A stretch of 64,000 bases of DNA, from the NCBI RefSeq assembly GCF_014641715.1, contig NZ_BMIG01000011.1:62001-126000 (forward strand), given 5' to 3'. Position numbers and translations under genes: made by a program. The stretch comes from Polaromonas eurypsychrophila. Its GTDB lineage: Bacteria > Pseudomonadota > Gammaproteobacteria > Burkholderiales > Burkholderiaceae_C. Position 1 is the first letter of the stretch. Every line of letters starts with the position of its first letter. Shown one piece after another: positions 45,223-55,427 of the stretch. Under the pieces are notes generated by a model that made no database searches, had not been told where the DNA came from, and saw only the letters and a list, made by a program, of their open reading frames with translations.

Positions 45223-48200
45223 TTACGCCTGCGCCTCCACCACCTCGAACAAAGCGCCGTCCGGCGTCAGAAACGCTGTACGAACAACCTCATCCGGATA
45301 GAGGGCCTGCACCGCCGCACCATAGGCCCGCATCTGTTCCCGTAGGTCTGGGACCTGATGCGGAGCAGCATGCGACTTGTAGTCCAGCACCCACCAGTGC
45401 CCCTCATGCCCGGCGTCCCTGCGCTGCACCAGGCGGTCCAGTCGGAGCAACTGGCCGCCATGGAACAGCTCGACCTCGTTGCCCTGCCAGGCAAGCACTT
45501 GTTCATCCCAGGCCCAGGCGCCCTCGCCGGCCAGGATGCTGCGCGCACGGTCTGCGGCCAGCTGGCCCTGCGCCGGGCTCAGGCGGAACTCACGGACCAC
45601 GGCACGCAGCTGCGTGGGCGCCAGCGTCCCCCACTCGAGCAACCGGTGCATGGCCTGGCCGATACGGGTCACGTCCGCATCCTCATCTGCTACAACTTCG
45701 ATAGCTGTTGACGCAGGCAGGACGGGGGCAACAGGCAGTTCCAGCAGGTAGTCTAGCGCGCGCGCGGTGGCGCCTTCCAGCAGCTGCGCCGGCGGCACCG
45801 GGATTTCCTTAAGCAGCCGGTCCAGCCGACGCCACCAGCTGTCGGCGGGTTCGCGGTGCGGCGTGATCGACGACAGCACCAGGGTGTGGCGCGCGCGGGT
45901 CAGCGCCACATACAGCGCGTTGAGCTCCTCGCGCCGGCGCGCGGCATGCTCCTCGGCCAGCGTCTCCACCGCGCAGGCCGGCGGACGTGTCTCGCTGACC
46001 AGGAACACGAATTTTTTCGGCGCCACATCCTCGCCGGGCCAGTCCACCAGCACACCCATGCTGTCGGGGTTGCGCTCCAGGGTGTCGGTGTCCAGCAGCA
46101 GCACGGCTTCGGCCTCCAGGCCCTTGGCACCGTGGATGGTCAGCAGGCGCACCGCCTCGTCGCTGACAGTGGCCGGCGCCAATTGGCCGCCGGCCTTGAG
46201 CGCGCGTACAAAGGCATAAGGCGTGGCGTAACGCCCACCGTCGAGCTGCAGCGCCACCGCCAGCAAGGCTCGCAAGTTGGCCAGCACACTGGCGCGCTGC
46301 GCATCCGGCGCGGCGGCTGCAAATTTGGCCAGCACATCGCCGTGGTGGTAGATCGCCTGCAGCGCGTCGTGCGGTGGCAGGGCATCCAGCCAGCCTTTGT
46401 AGAGCATCAAAACTGGCCTCAGCCCTTTTGTGTCGGGTACTAACTGCTCTGATTTTTGTAGCACCTCGAACCAGGACCGGCCCGTGTCGGCGCGCTGTAA
46501 CGCGATCTGCACCAGCGTTTCGTCGCCCAGGCCGAACAGCGGCGACTTCAGCGCGCGCGCCATCGACAAATCGTGCTGCGGAGAGACCAGCACGTCCAGC
46601 AGCGCAACGATGTCCTGCACCTCGCAGCAATCGATTAGCGCGGTCTTCTCGCCGACCACCGCCGGGATATGCAGCGCACGCAGCTCGTCCTGCAAGGGCA
46701 GCAGGCCGGCGCGTTTGCGCGACAAGACCATCACGTCTTCCGGCTTAAGACCGCCAGCGATCTGCTGTGATATCCAGGCGGCGGCCTGGCGCGCCTCAAG
46801 CGTGCGCAGAGTTTCCTCGGGAATCTCGCGCGGCGTGGTCAGGCTGTCGCGCCACCCGCCAAGTTCGACTGAATCGGCTTCGTCTTCCTTGCTGCGAGGG
46901 ATCGCCGGCAGCCGCCCGACCGCGCCGGCCTCCAGCGATTCGCTGGTGTGTTCGCGAAAACCGTCGTAACCGTCGGCGTCGCGCGCGGCACCCATGGCAG
47001 TGTTGACGGTGCTGATCACGCGCTGCGCATTGCGCCGCGTGTGGTCACAACTGAGCAGCTCACCATCCAGGCCTTGACGCACAAACTGCTGTGCCGCCTT
47101 GAACACCTGCGGCTCGGCGCGCCGGAAGCGGTAAATGCTCTGCTTGGGATCGCCGACGATGAACACGCTGGGTGCCGTGCCCGCTCCGCCGTAAGCGCTG
47201 AGCCAGGACCACAGCGCCTGCCACTGCAGCGGGTTGGTGTCCTGGAACTCGTCGATCAGCAGGTGCCGGATGCGGGCGTCCAGCCGCTGCTGCACCCAGC
47301 CCGACAGCAGTTCGTCGCCCAGCAAGGTCAGCGCCGCCGTTTCGATGTCGTTCATGTCGACCCAGCCGCGCTCCTGCTTGAGCGCGCTGAACTCCGCGAT
47401 CAGCAGACGCGCCAGCCGCGCCATGCGCTGCTGATAAAGCCAGGCAACGTGCTGCTGGCACGCCGCCAGCACGCGCAGCACCAGCTCTTGCGCAACACGG
47501 ACCAACTCGATCCCCACAATTTTTTCGCCGAACTTGCGCGCTGTGCCCTTCTCCGTCAATAGCGCTGCAAACGCAGCTTGCATGTCGCCGGCGGTCAGCG
47601 CCTGCTCCAGCTCCACACCCTTGGCCGCAAACGTCGGCGCACTGGCGCGGGCCAGCGCCAGCGCCGCGTCGCGCAGGGTCTGGCGGTGAAAGCGGTTGCT
47701 GGTCAGCAGCTCCTCCGGATCGTCGAGCCCGCCGAACTCGGTGAACTGCACGGTGAAATGCTGCACCGAGCTGTCGACCACACCGGTGGCATCAGCCAGC
47801 ACAAACTCGGTGCGTTTGTCGAGTGCTGCCTGCAAAGCCTTGTCGGCCTGAAAACGGCCATAGGTTTGCACCACGGCCTCGAAGTCAGCCCTAAGCTCGG
47901 GCTGGTCCACCAGCGCGGCATAAAAACGCCGCCAGACCAGGGCTCGGGCTGGCGCGTCATCTTCCAGCAACTCGTAGTTCAGCGGCAAGCCCTGCTGCTG
48001 CAACAAGGCCAGAGGCGCGCTGCGCAGCAAGGCGGCGAACCAGCTGTGGAAGGTGCGTATCTGCACCGCACGGCCAGTCTCCAGAATGCGTTGGTATAAA
48101 TTTGATAGCTGCTCACGCCCGTCCGGCGGTGGCTGCGGTCCTTTTTCATACGCAAAACCGCGCATCGCCAGTTCCCTCATCAGGGTCGCATCGTCAGCCT

Positions 48201-48459
48201 GGGCGAATTGCTCCAGCCACTCATACAGGCGCTCGCGCATCTCGCCGGCCGCACGTTTGGTGAAGGTGATCGCCAGAATCTCCTGCGGCTGCGCGCCGTC
48301 CAGCAGCGCCCGCACGATGCGCGAGACCAGCATCCAGGTCTTGCCCGCGCCGGCGCAGGCCTCGACCGCCACGCTGCGCCGCGGGTCGCAGGCAATCGCA
48401 TAAAAAGCATCGGCCGAGACCGGCTGACCGTTGTGTTCATACGCGGCTTGTGGGGTCAT
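45223..48459 (-). CDS. UvrD/RecB-type helicase-nuclease (AddA-like)
   Basis: This is a 1078-residue protein. ATG 48459 (MTPQAAYEHNGQPVSADAFY) is chosen for its GGGG spacing. Walker A is ACAGAGKTWMLVSRIVRALL near residue 38. Later motifs are LLIDEFQDTNPLQWQALW near residue 400, VGDPKQSIYRFRRAEPQVF and LTIHGAKGLEAEAVLLLDTD near residue 795. The C-terminal PD-(D/E)XK nuclease has VLDYKSHAAPHQVPDLREQM near residue 1030. It would form the helicase-nuclease AddAB for double-strand-break repair with the protein encoded upstream (48599). Three segments derive from the dispersed repeat family: about residues 103-121, 667-684 and 910-926. Confidence 0.9.
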   Translation of the reverse strand: MTPQAAYEHNGQPVSADAFYAIACDPRRSVAVEACAGAGKTWMLVSRIVRALLDGAQPQEILAITFTKRAAGEMRERLYEWLEQFAQADDATLMRELAMRGFAYEKGPQPPPDGREQLSNLYQRILETGRAVQIRTFHSWFAALLRSAPLALLQQQGLPLNYELLEDDAPARALVWRRFYAALVDQPELRADFEAVVQTYGRFQADKALQAALDKRTEFVLADATGVVDSSVQHFTVQFTEFGGLDDPEELLTSNRFHRQTLRDAALALARASAPTFAAKGVELEQALTAGDMQAAFAALLTEKGTARKFGEKIVGIELVRVAQELVLRVLAACQQHVAWLYQQRMARLARLLIAEFSALKQERGWVDMNDIETAALTLLGDELLSGWVQQRLDARIRHLLIDEFQDTNPLQWQALWSWLSAYGGAGTAPSVFIVGDPKQSIYRFRRAEPQVFKAAQQFVRQGLDGELLSCDHTRRNAQRVISTVNTAMGAARDADGYDGFREHTSESLEAGAVGRLPAIPRSKEDEADSVELGGWRDSLTTPREIPEETLRTLEARQAAAWISQQIAGGLKPEDVMVLSRKRAGLLPLQDELRALHIPAVVGEKTALIDCCEVQDIVALLDVLVSPQHDLSMARALKSPLFGLGDETLVQIALQRADTGRSWFEVLQKSEQLVPDTKGLRPVLMLYKGWLDALPPHDALQAIYHHGDVLAKFAAAAPDAQRASVLANLRALLAVALQLDGGRYATPYAFVRALKAGGQLAPATVSDEAVRLLTIHGAKGLEAEAVLLLDTDTLERNPDSMGVLVDWPGEDVAPKKFVFLVSETRPPACAVETLAEEHAARRREELNALYVALTRARHTLVLSSITPHREPADSWWRRLDRLLKEIPVPPAQLLEGATARALDYLLELPVAPVLPASTAIEVVADEDADVTRIGQAMHRLLEWGTLAPTQLRAVVREFRLSPAQGQLAADRARSILAGEGAWAWDEQVLAWQGNEVELFHGGQLLRLDRLVQRRDAGHEGHWWVLDYKSHAAPHQVPDLREQMRAYGAAVQALYPDEVVRTAFLTPDGALFEVVEAQA
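45686..45735 (-). repeat. Degenerate dispersed-repeat copy inside the AddA-like gene
   Basis: On the minus strand CTGCCTGCGTCAACAGCTAT followed by CGAAGTTGTAGCAG shows the CAGCTAT core with a related left part. It stays in frame and encodes LPASTAIEVVADED. The match is weaker than at the other sites. Confidence 0.35.
46405..46462 (+). repeat. Dispersed-repeat copy inside the AddA-like gene
   Basis: CATCAAAACTGGCCTCAGCC then CTTTTGTGTCGGGTACTAAC and TGCTCTGATTTTTGTAGC. It matches the CTGGCCTCAGCCC type of the family and is in frame, encoding QKSEQLVPDTKGLRPVLML. Confidence 0.6.
48095..48152 (-). repeat. Dispersed-repeat copy inside the AddA-like gene
   Basis: TTTGATAGCTGCTCACGCCC then GTCCGGCGGTGGCTGCGGTC and CTTTTTCATACGC. 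It matches the copy at 20665 read on the other strand over about 50 bp. It is in frame and encodes YEKGPQPPPDGREQLSNLYQ, a proline-rich loop between helicase helices. Confidence 0.75.
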
Positions 48460-48498
48460 CGCCATGGCCCCAAGCATCCAGCAGAGCCGCTCTCCCAA

Positions 48499-48598
48499 GA
48501 CCAGTCGGGGCCGCGGATCTGGCTTTGCCAGTCCGCAGGCGCAGCGGCCCCCTCGGGGGGCAGAGAGCTACACGAAGTGGGGAGCGTGAGTTCTTTGT
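48499..48598. repeat. Roughly 90-bp dispersed repeat (GGCCGCGG...CCCCCTCGGGGGG type), copy 1
   Basis: CGGGGCCGCGGATCTGGCTT then TGCCAGTCCGCAGGCGCAGC and GGCCCCCTCGGGGGGCAGAG, followed by CTACACGAAGTGGGGAGCGTG. It fills the gap between the addB-like stop and the addA-like start. Related copies are at 53068, 58878 and 59738. Confidence 0.85.
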
Positions 48599-51118
48599 TC
48601 ATTGCCAAAAATCCTTGCGGCATAAGCCTCTTGCCGAACAGTACTCGCAGGCCTTGCCCTCACCCAGCGCCCGCAGCGGCGTGCCACGGGCCACCCGCGC
48701 CATGTCGGTGAGGATGCTGTCGAGCAGCTCATCGCGCAGGGCCACAATCTCGGCTTGTTCGTAAGTGCGCGTGGCTTCCTTCTCGCCCAGGTTCACATAA
48801 GCGGCCGCTAGCGTGTCGTCTTCCACCAGGCCGGCATAGAACGCCAGTTGTGTGTCTTCCTGGGGCTGCTTGAGGCGTTCCCGGGTGGTGCCACTGGCTT
48901 CTGTCTTGTAGTCGAGCACCAGTGCGCTGCCGTCCGAAAGCCTGTCGATACGGTCTATGGTGCCTATCAAGGTCAGCTCGCCCAACGGCGTTTGCCGTTC
49001 AACCTCGGCAGCCTGGAATACCGCGCCGGCCGCTTCATGTTCCGCCAGCCAGGCCAGGTAGCCCTCGCGCACGCGCGGCCAGCTCGCCGCGAACGGCAAA
49101 AACTCACTCTCGCTCAGGCCCATGTCACGCGCTGCCTGATCCGAGGCATGGTTGATCAGGATTTCGCGCGCCCGCAGATCGGGTGCAGGCGCTGCCTGCA
49201 GCGTTTCATGAAAGATCTTCAGCAGGGAGTGCAGCCAGTTGCCGAAGTCGCGCTTGCCGATTTCGGTGTCCAGCTCGTCGACTTCCTGCAGGCGCAGCTG
49301 ACGCAGCGCAAAAAAACGGTAGGGGCAGCGCCGCAAGTCCTCGTACGCGCTGGCCGACAGACGCTTGACCGGCAGGGCCTCACCGCTTGGCATCGGATGC
49401 GGCGTCGGCAGCAACTGCAAAGGGCGCAACACCCGTGGGTCCGCGGCCATCGCGATCTCGTTTTGCAACTGCAACTCCTGCACAAAACCACTGGGCATCA
49501 GGCGCTCGCCGTTGTGACTTTCACGCCAGAGCAGGTCCAGATGCGAAAACTGCAGCACGTGTCGCCAGGCGGCCCGTTGCGCCAGGGCATCGGCCTCGCG
49601 CGAAGGCAGACCCAGCAGCTCGCGCTGCGGCGGCGTCCAGTTGCCCGACGGCTCCGGCGATACCGGAAGGTGCTGCTCATCACAACCGGCCAGCACCACC
49701 GCCTGCAGGTTGCGGCCCAGCAACTGGCTCAGGGGCAGGATCACCACCTGCTCCTGGGCCGGGTGCGGGGGCTTGAAACTTTCCGCCTCCAGCGCCTGAT
49801 TGACCCAGACGGTGAAACCCGCGAGATTAATGCGTGCGTCCGCGTCGGCGAACTCGGCCTCCGCTCCCTCGTCAAGCCGCAGCGCTTCGAGCACCGCCTG
49901 GCCCGCCACGTCGCGCACCAGGCCATCCCACTGTCCGGCCGCCTGCAGCGCAGCCCGCAAGTCGCGCAGCCAGGTGGCCAGCGCACGCGGCCGCTGCAAA
50001 CCGTCGCGCAGCAGGTTCAGCCGGACCGCCAGCAGGCCGGCGACAGGCAGGGATGCGCCGACGGCGCGCCACTCGCGCACACCACCCCGGCGCAACTCTT
50101 TTTCGGCGGCGGCGACCTCGGTCGCCTCAAAAGCCGGTGCATTTTTGAGCCAGTCCAGCACGGCGTCGGTACCAGTGTTCCAGCTCGCGGCGCGCAGCAG
50201 GCCCATCAGGGTCGCAGCGGCACGGGTGGTGGAGAGTTTCCAGCCGGTTTCGTCACGCAGCGCAATGCCTGCCTCACCGAGCATGGCGCGCACCCGACGC
50301 GTCAGTTCACGGTCCTGCGCCACCAGTGCGACCGGACTGCGGCGCTGCGCCAAGTGCGCCAACACACAGGCAGCAGCGCGCTGCGCCTCGGCCTCGAAAT
50401 CGGGCGCCGCATGTAGTGCAGGCACATGCGGCTCAGCGGGAAAATCGAGCGAAATCGAGACCGCCCGCTCACCGAAGTGAACCTTCAGCGCCCCGGTGAC
50501 CGGCTCCGTCTGGAAACCCTCCAGCACCACCAGCAGGTCCACCGCCTCGGTGGCCTGGGGGGAAAACAACACATCCGACGGATAGCTGGAGGTCGCCGCC
50601 CAGGCCAGTGCAATCTGGCCCAGCGCCGCCTCGAGCTGCAACACCGGCGCGTCCAGGCCGGCAACCAGCAAGGCGCCCAGCCGCGCACCCCAGGCCGGCC
50701 GCTGGCCGGGAGCAACAGCCGCCGCCAGCCGGGCCAGCGACGATGCCGCCTCGACCAGCCGAGGGGCCAGCACCTCCTGCTGCGCGCCCAGCCCGGCGCG
50801 CGCCAGCAGCGAGGCTGCCGTGAGAACGTCGCGCGCGGTGTTCTGGCGCAGGTCGCCAGGCGCCGGTTCCAAGGCGCCCAGGCGGGTGGCCCAGTTCATG
50901 GTGGTTTCAAAACGCGGCAGGAAATGGCTTACGCCCGCTGACGCTGACCAAGCGGCCCTGGCCTCGTTCATTAGCTGCGCATAGGGCAGCAACACCACCG
51001 CGCGCGCGGGATGTACGCCGCGCACGCGCAGCAGGCCGGACAACTGCACCGTGACCTGCGCCCAGCAGGAAGCGCCGGGGCCGTAAGCCGCGGGCACGCC
51101 CTCGCCTATCACGCCCAT
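48599..51118 (-). CDS. PD-(D/E)XK nuclease, AddB-like with iron-sulfur cluster
   Basis: This is an 839-residue protein from ATG 51118 (a TTG at 51145 is also possible). The N-terminal 500 residues are an inactive helicase-like fold with a weak P-loop. The C-terminal nuclease (about 590-839) has RRCPYRFFALRQLRL, GTIDRIDRLSDGSALVLDYK and Q-x-x-x-Y (TQLAFYAGL). The cluster cysteines are one in RRCPYRF and three in CEYCSARGLC, the AddB/Cas4-like [4Fe-4S] arrangement. With the AddA-like helicase downstream it should process double-strand breaks. It is divergent from trxA with a short gap. Function is well supported by motifs, less so by name. Confidence 0.88.
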   Translation of the reverse strand: MGVIGEGVPAAYGPGASCWAQVTVQLSGLLRVRGVHPARAVVLLPYAQLMNEARAAWSASAGVSHFLPRFETTMNWATRLGALEPAPGDLRQNTARDVLTAASLLARAGLGAQQEVLAPRLVEAASSLARLAAAVAPGQRPAWGARLGALLVAGLDAPVLQLEAALGQIALAWAATSSYPSDVLFSPQATEAVDLLVVLEGFQTEPVTGALKVHFGERAVSISLDFPAEPHVPALHAAPDFEAEAQRAAACVLAHLAQRRSPVALVAQDRELTRRVRAMLGEAGIALRDETGWKLSTTRAAATLMGLLRAASWNTGTDAVLDWLKNAPAFEATEVAAAEKELRRGGVREWRAVGASLPVAGLLAVRLNLLRDGLQRPRALATWLRDLRAALQAAGQWDGLVRDVAGQAVLEALRLDEGAEAEFADADARINLAGFTVWVNQALEAESFKPPHPAQEQVVILPLSQLLGRNLQAVVLAGCDEQHLPVSPEPSGNWTPPQRELLGLPSREADALAQRAAWRHVLQFSHLDLLWRESHNGERLMPSGFVQELQLQNEIAMAADPRVLRPLQLLPTPHPMPSGEALPVKRLSASAYEDLRRCPYRFFALRQLRLQEVDELDTEIGKRDFGNWLHSLLKIFHETLQAAPAPDLRAREILINHASDQAARDMGLSESEFLPFAASWPRVREGYLAWLAEHEAAGAVFQAAEVERQTPLGELTLIGTIDRIDRLSDGSALVLDYKTEASGTTRERLKQPQEDTQLAFYAGLVEDDTLAAAYVNLGEKEATRTYEQAEIVALRDELLDSILTDMARVARGTPLRALGEGKACEYCSARGLCRKDFWQ

Positions 51119-51229
51119 AGCCGGAACAGGAGGTTTGGTGCGCAACGGGGGGACTTGGTTTCTGCCACAATGCCTTCAACTTTAGCTTCTATTGACACAA
51201 TTTCCTGAACCCTCCCCAAAGGACATGCC

Positions 51230-51562
51230 ATGGCCAGCGAACTGATCAAACATACCACCGATGCCACCTTCGAAGCCGATGTGCTGCAGGCCTCCAAGCC
51301 GGTGCTGGTGGACTACTGGGCGGAGTGGTGCGGTCCCTGCAAGATGATTGCCCCAATTCTTGACGAAGTGGCCACCGGTTACGACGGTCGCCTGCAGATC
51401 GCCAAGATGAATGTGGATGAGAACCGCGACATCCCCGCGAAGTTCGGCATTCGCGGCATCCCGACCTTGATGCTGTTCAAGGACGGCCAGCTCGCCGCCA
51501 CCAAGGTCGGCGCCATGAGCAAGGCCCAACTGACTGCCTTCATCGACCAGCAACTGGCATAA
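51230..51562 (+). CDS. trxA: Thioredoxin
   Basis: This is a 110-residue cytoplasmic thioredoxin with [16 protein letters not shown] (active-site CGPC near residue 33) and the cis-proline [16 protein letters not shown] near residue 75. AAAGGAC lies upstream of the ATG. It reduces protein disulfides using thioredoxin reductase. It stands upstream of rho, the same neighbourhood as in many proteobacteria. Confidence 0.97.
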   Translation: MASELIKHTTDATFEADVLQASKPVLVDYWAEWCGPCKMIAPILDEVATGYDGRLQIAKMNVDENRDIPAKFGIRGIPTLMLFKDGQLAATKVGAMSKAQLTAFIDQQLA

Positions 51563-51804
51563 CACGCCCCTACCTGCCGCCACGAAGTCCGACTCCGCCG
51601 TCGGCCCTTCGTGTGCAGCATCTCCCCCGCCCTGCCGCGCGGACAAACCCCCTGAATTTCCTGTCATAATGACTTTGATCGCTGACTGGCCACTGCCGGT
51701 CGGTTCGAGTTCCCGGTTTGTGAAGCGCCTCTAGCTTCCTTTCAGACCTCCCCCGTTTTAAAAAATGAACTCCGCGAGGAGTTGACTTCACGCAAGGTTT
51801 TCCC

Positions 51805-53067
<1,263 letters not shown>

Positions 53068-53163
53068 CCCCCACGTTCGCTCACTGCGTGTAGCTCTCTG
53101 CCCCCCTGGGGCGGCGCTGCGCCTGCGGCCCGGCAAAGCCGGTTCCGCGGCGCCGGCTGGCTA
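53068..53163. repeat. Roughly 90-bp dispersed repeat, copy 2 (inverse orientation)
   Basis: CCCCCACGTTCGCTCACTGC then GTGTAGCTCTCTGCCCCCCT and GGGGCGGCGCTGCGCCTGCG, ending GGTTCCGCGGCGCCGGCTGG. It starts directly after the rho stop codon. Same family as 48499, 58878 and 59738. Confidence 0.85.
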
Positions 53164-53276
53164 TAGATACCGTCCAAAATCTGCGCTAAGTGATTGATTT
53201 CGTGGCATAATGTGAGGCTTCACGGAAAGTGCCCAGAACTGGTCTGAGTGGCTCCCGAAACGAACAAGGAAAGATC

Positions 53277-53561
53277 ATGAAAGAAGGCATTCACCCCAAT
53301 TACCGCGAAGTTTGTTTCCTGGACATGTCGAACAACTTCAAGTTTGTAACCCGCTCATGCGCCAACACCAAAGAAATGGTGAAAATGGAAGACGGCCGCG
53401 AACTGCCCCTGTACAAGCTGGATACGTCCAGTGAGTCGCATCCCTTCTACACCGGCACACAGAAATCCGTGGACAACATGGGTGGCCGCGTCGAGAAGTT
53501 CCGCAACCGTTTTGGCAAAACACCTGCCAAAGAGGCTGCTGCGGCACCGGCTGTCGAGTAA
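53277..53561 (+). CDS. rpmE2: 50S ribosomal protein L31 type B
   Basis: This is a 94-residue ribosomal protein. It starts MKEGIHPNYREVCFLDMSNN with AAGGAAAG upstream and has the type-B pattern FKFVTRSCANTKEMVKMEDG, SHPFYTGTQKSVDNMGGRV and KFRNRFGKTPAKE. The zinc-binding cysteine pairs of type A are absent, defining the zinc-independent form. A terminator follows. Type-B L31 is typical in Burkholderiales next to rho. Confidence 0.96.
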   Translation: MKEGIHPNYREVCFLDMSNNFKFVTRSCANTKEMVKMEDGRELPLYKLDTSSESHPFYTGTQKSVDNMGGRVEKFRNRFGKTPAKEAAAAPAVE

Positions 53562-53585
53562 GCTGCCAAGCTTCTTCCAGCCACA

Positions 53586-53622
53586 TAAAAAGCAGCCTGC
53601 GTGTCAGGCTGTTTTTTTTTGC
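53586..53622 (+). terminator. Rho-independent terminator after rpmE2
   Basis: AAAAAGCAGCCTG, loop CGTGT, CAGGCTGTTTTTTTTT forms a 7-8-bp stem followed by a run of nine T. Confidence 0.9.
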
Positions 53623-53663
53623 CCCAAAATCGGGCATTCCTTTTCCCGTACATCTGATCTCCC

Positions 53664-55427
53664 TTGAACAAGCCCTCCCCAGCCATCATTGCCCAGTCTG
53701 CGGTCCGCCGCCTGCCCAGGCTTGCCTTGCTGCTGTTCTGCATCGCTTACGTATTGCCCGGTTTTCTGGGCCGCGGGCCCTGGAAAAATGCCGACATTGC
53801 AGCCTTCGGCACCATGCGCGAACTCGCGGCCGGCAACACCAGCTGGTTGCATCCGCAACTGCTGGGGCAAGCGGGCGAATTTGAAGCGCTGGCGCCCTAC
53901 TGGTTGGGCGCGCTGGCGATCAAGGCTTTTCCCTTTCTCGATCAGGCGTTTGCGGCCCGCATCCCCTTTGGCCTGCTGCTGGCGCTAACGCTGCTTGCCA
54001 CCTGGTACGCGGTGTATTACCTGGCGCGCAGCCCCCAGGCCCAGCCGGTGGCTTTTGCATTTGGCGGCGAAGCCAGCCCGGTGGACTATGCACGCGCGAT
54101 TGCCGATGCCGGCCTGCTGGCCCTGATTGCCAGCCTGGGACTGGCGCAGCTCTCGCACGAAACCACGCCGGCACTGGCCCAGCTCAGCTTCATGGCGCTG
54201 GTGTTTTACGCCATGTCGGCCAGCGCCTACCGCAGCGCCTACAAGATCATCGGTCCCGCGCTGGGCCTGGCCCTCGGCCTGGCCGGCCTGGCGCTGAGCG
54301 GCGCACCCACCGTGGCCGTGCTGCTGGGCGCCGGCAGCACCCTGCTTGCGCTGAGCAGCACGCAAAACGCCCGTCCTGAAAAAATCGAAACACACGCCTG
54401 GCGTTGGGTATTTCTGGCAGGCACGCTGACCCTGGCGGTGGCTGCACTGTCATGGGCGCTGGACCTCTGGCGCTGGCGCATTGAAATCCCCGGTCTGGCC
54501 GATCCGGCGGGCCGCAAGGAATGGCGCAGCCTCGCACGTTTGCTGATCTGGTTCACCTGGCCGGCCTGGCCCCTGGCCGCCTGGACACTTTGGCGCTGGC
54601 GCCGGCAACTGACCAGCCGGCATGTGGCGCTGCCGCTGTGGTTTGCGGCAGTGGCCCTGGGCGCCACCGTGACCACCACGGCGTCGGACCGCAGCCTGCT
54701 GCTGAGCCTGCCACCGCTGGCCGCATTGGCCGCCTTTGCCCTGCCCACACTCAAGCGCAGCGTGGCCTCGCTGATCGACTGGTTCACTCTGCTGTTTTTC
54801 ACCGGCTGCGCAGCCATCATCTGGATCATCTGGATTGCCATGCAGACCGGCATGCCCAGGCAGCCGGCCGCCAATGTCGCGAAGCTGGCGCCGGGGTTCG
54901 AGCCAAGCTTTTCCTGGCTGGCCTTTCTGGCGGCGGTGATTGCCACGCTGGCCTGGGCCTGGCTGGTGAAATGGCGGGCCGGCGCGCAACGCGCCGCGAT
55001 CTGGAAGTCCATGGTGTTACCGGCGGGCGGCGCCACGCTGTGCTGGCTGCTGCTGATGACTCTGTGGCTGCCGCTGCTCGACTATGCGCGCAGTTATGCG
55101 CCGCTGTCTCGGCAGGTGGCAGCGCGCGTCAACCCCAATGCCTGTGTCGAGGTTTACGGCCTGAACAGCGCGCAGGTTGCGGCCTTCCAGTACCACGGAA
55201 ATCTCAAGTTGCGCCAGGCTGGCGCCAAGGCCGCCTGTCCCTACCTGGTGGTGGACGCCGATGCGCAGGCCACGCTCAGCGAGACCGTCGACATGCCCGA
55301 GTGGGCTTACCTGGCCACTCTGCGGCGGCCTACGGACAAGAATGAAAACGTGGCGCTGTACAAAAGGGTCAGCCTGGCCGCGACGGCCCCGGCGTCCACG
55401 CCAGCACCGGCCCGCCAGCGGCCGTGA
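53664..55427 (+). CDS. Integral membrane glycosyltransferase-like protein (GT39/ArnT-like)
   Basis: This is a 587-residue protein with about eleven membrane segments. TTG is the likely start (MNKPSPAIIAQSAVRRLPRL). The first loop has GRGPWKNADIAAFGTMRELA, reminiscent of the acidic catalytic loop of PMT/ArnT-type enzymes, and GNTSWLHPQLLGQAGEFEAL. The last 130 residues are a periplasmic-like domain (CVEVYGLNSAQVAAFQYHGN). Such proteins transfer lipid-linked sugars to protein or lipid. The donor and acceptor are unknown. It overlaps the MATE gene by 4 bp. Confidence 0.7.
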   Translation: MNKPSPAIIAQSAVRRLPRLALLLFCIAYVLPGFLGRGPWKNADIAAFGTMRELAAGNTSWLHPQLLGQAGEFEALAPYWLGALAIKAFPFLDQAFAARIPFGLLLALTLLATWYAVYYLARSPQAQPVAFAFGGEASPVDYARAIADAGLLALIASLGLAQLSHETTPALAQLSFMALVFYAMSASAYRSAYKIIGPALGLALGLAGLALSGAPTVAVLLGAGSTLLALSSTQNARPEKIETHAWRWVFLAGTLTLAVAALSWALDLWRWRIEIPGLADPAGRKEWRSLARLLIWFTWPAWPLAAWTLWRWRRQLTSRHVALPLWFAAVALGATVTTTASDRSLLLSLPPLAALAAFALPTLKRSVASLIDWFTLLFFTGCAAIIWIIWIAMQTGMPRQPAANVAKLAPGFEPSFSWLAFLAAVIATLAWAWLVKWRAGAQRAAIWKSMVLPAGGATLCWLLLMTLWLPLLDYARSYAPLSRQVAARVNPNACVEVYGLNSAQVAAFQYHGNLKLRQAGAKAACPYLVVDADAQATLSETVDMPEWAYLATLRRPTDKNENVALYKRVSLAATAPASTPAPARQRP

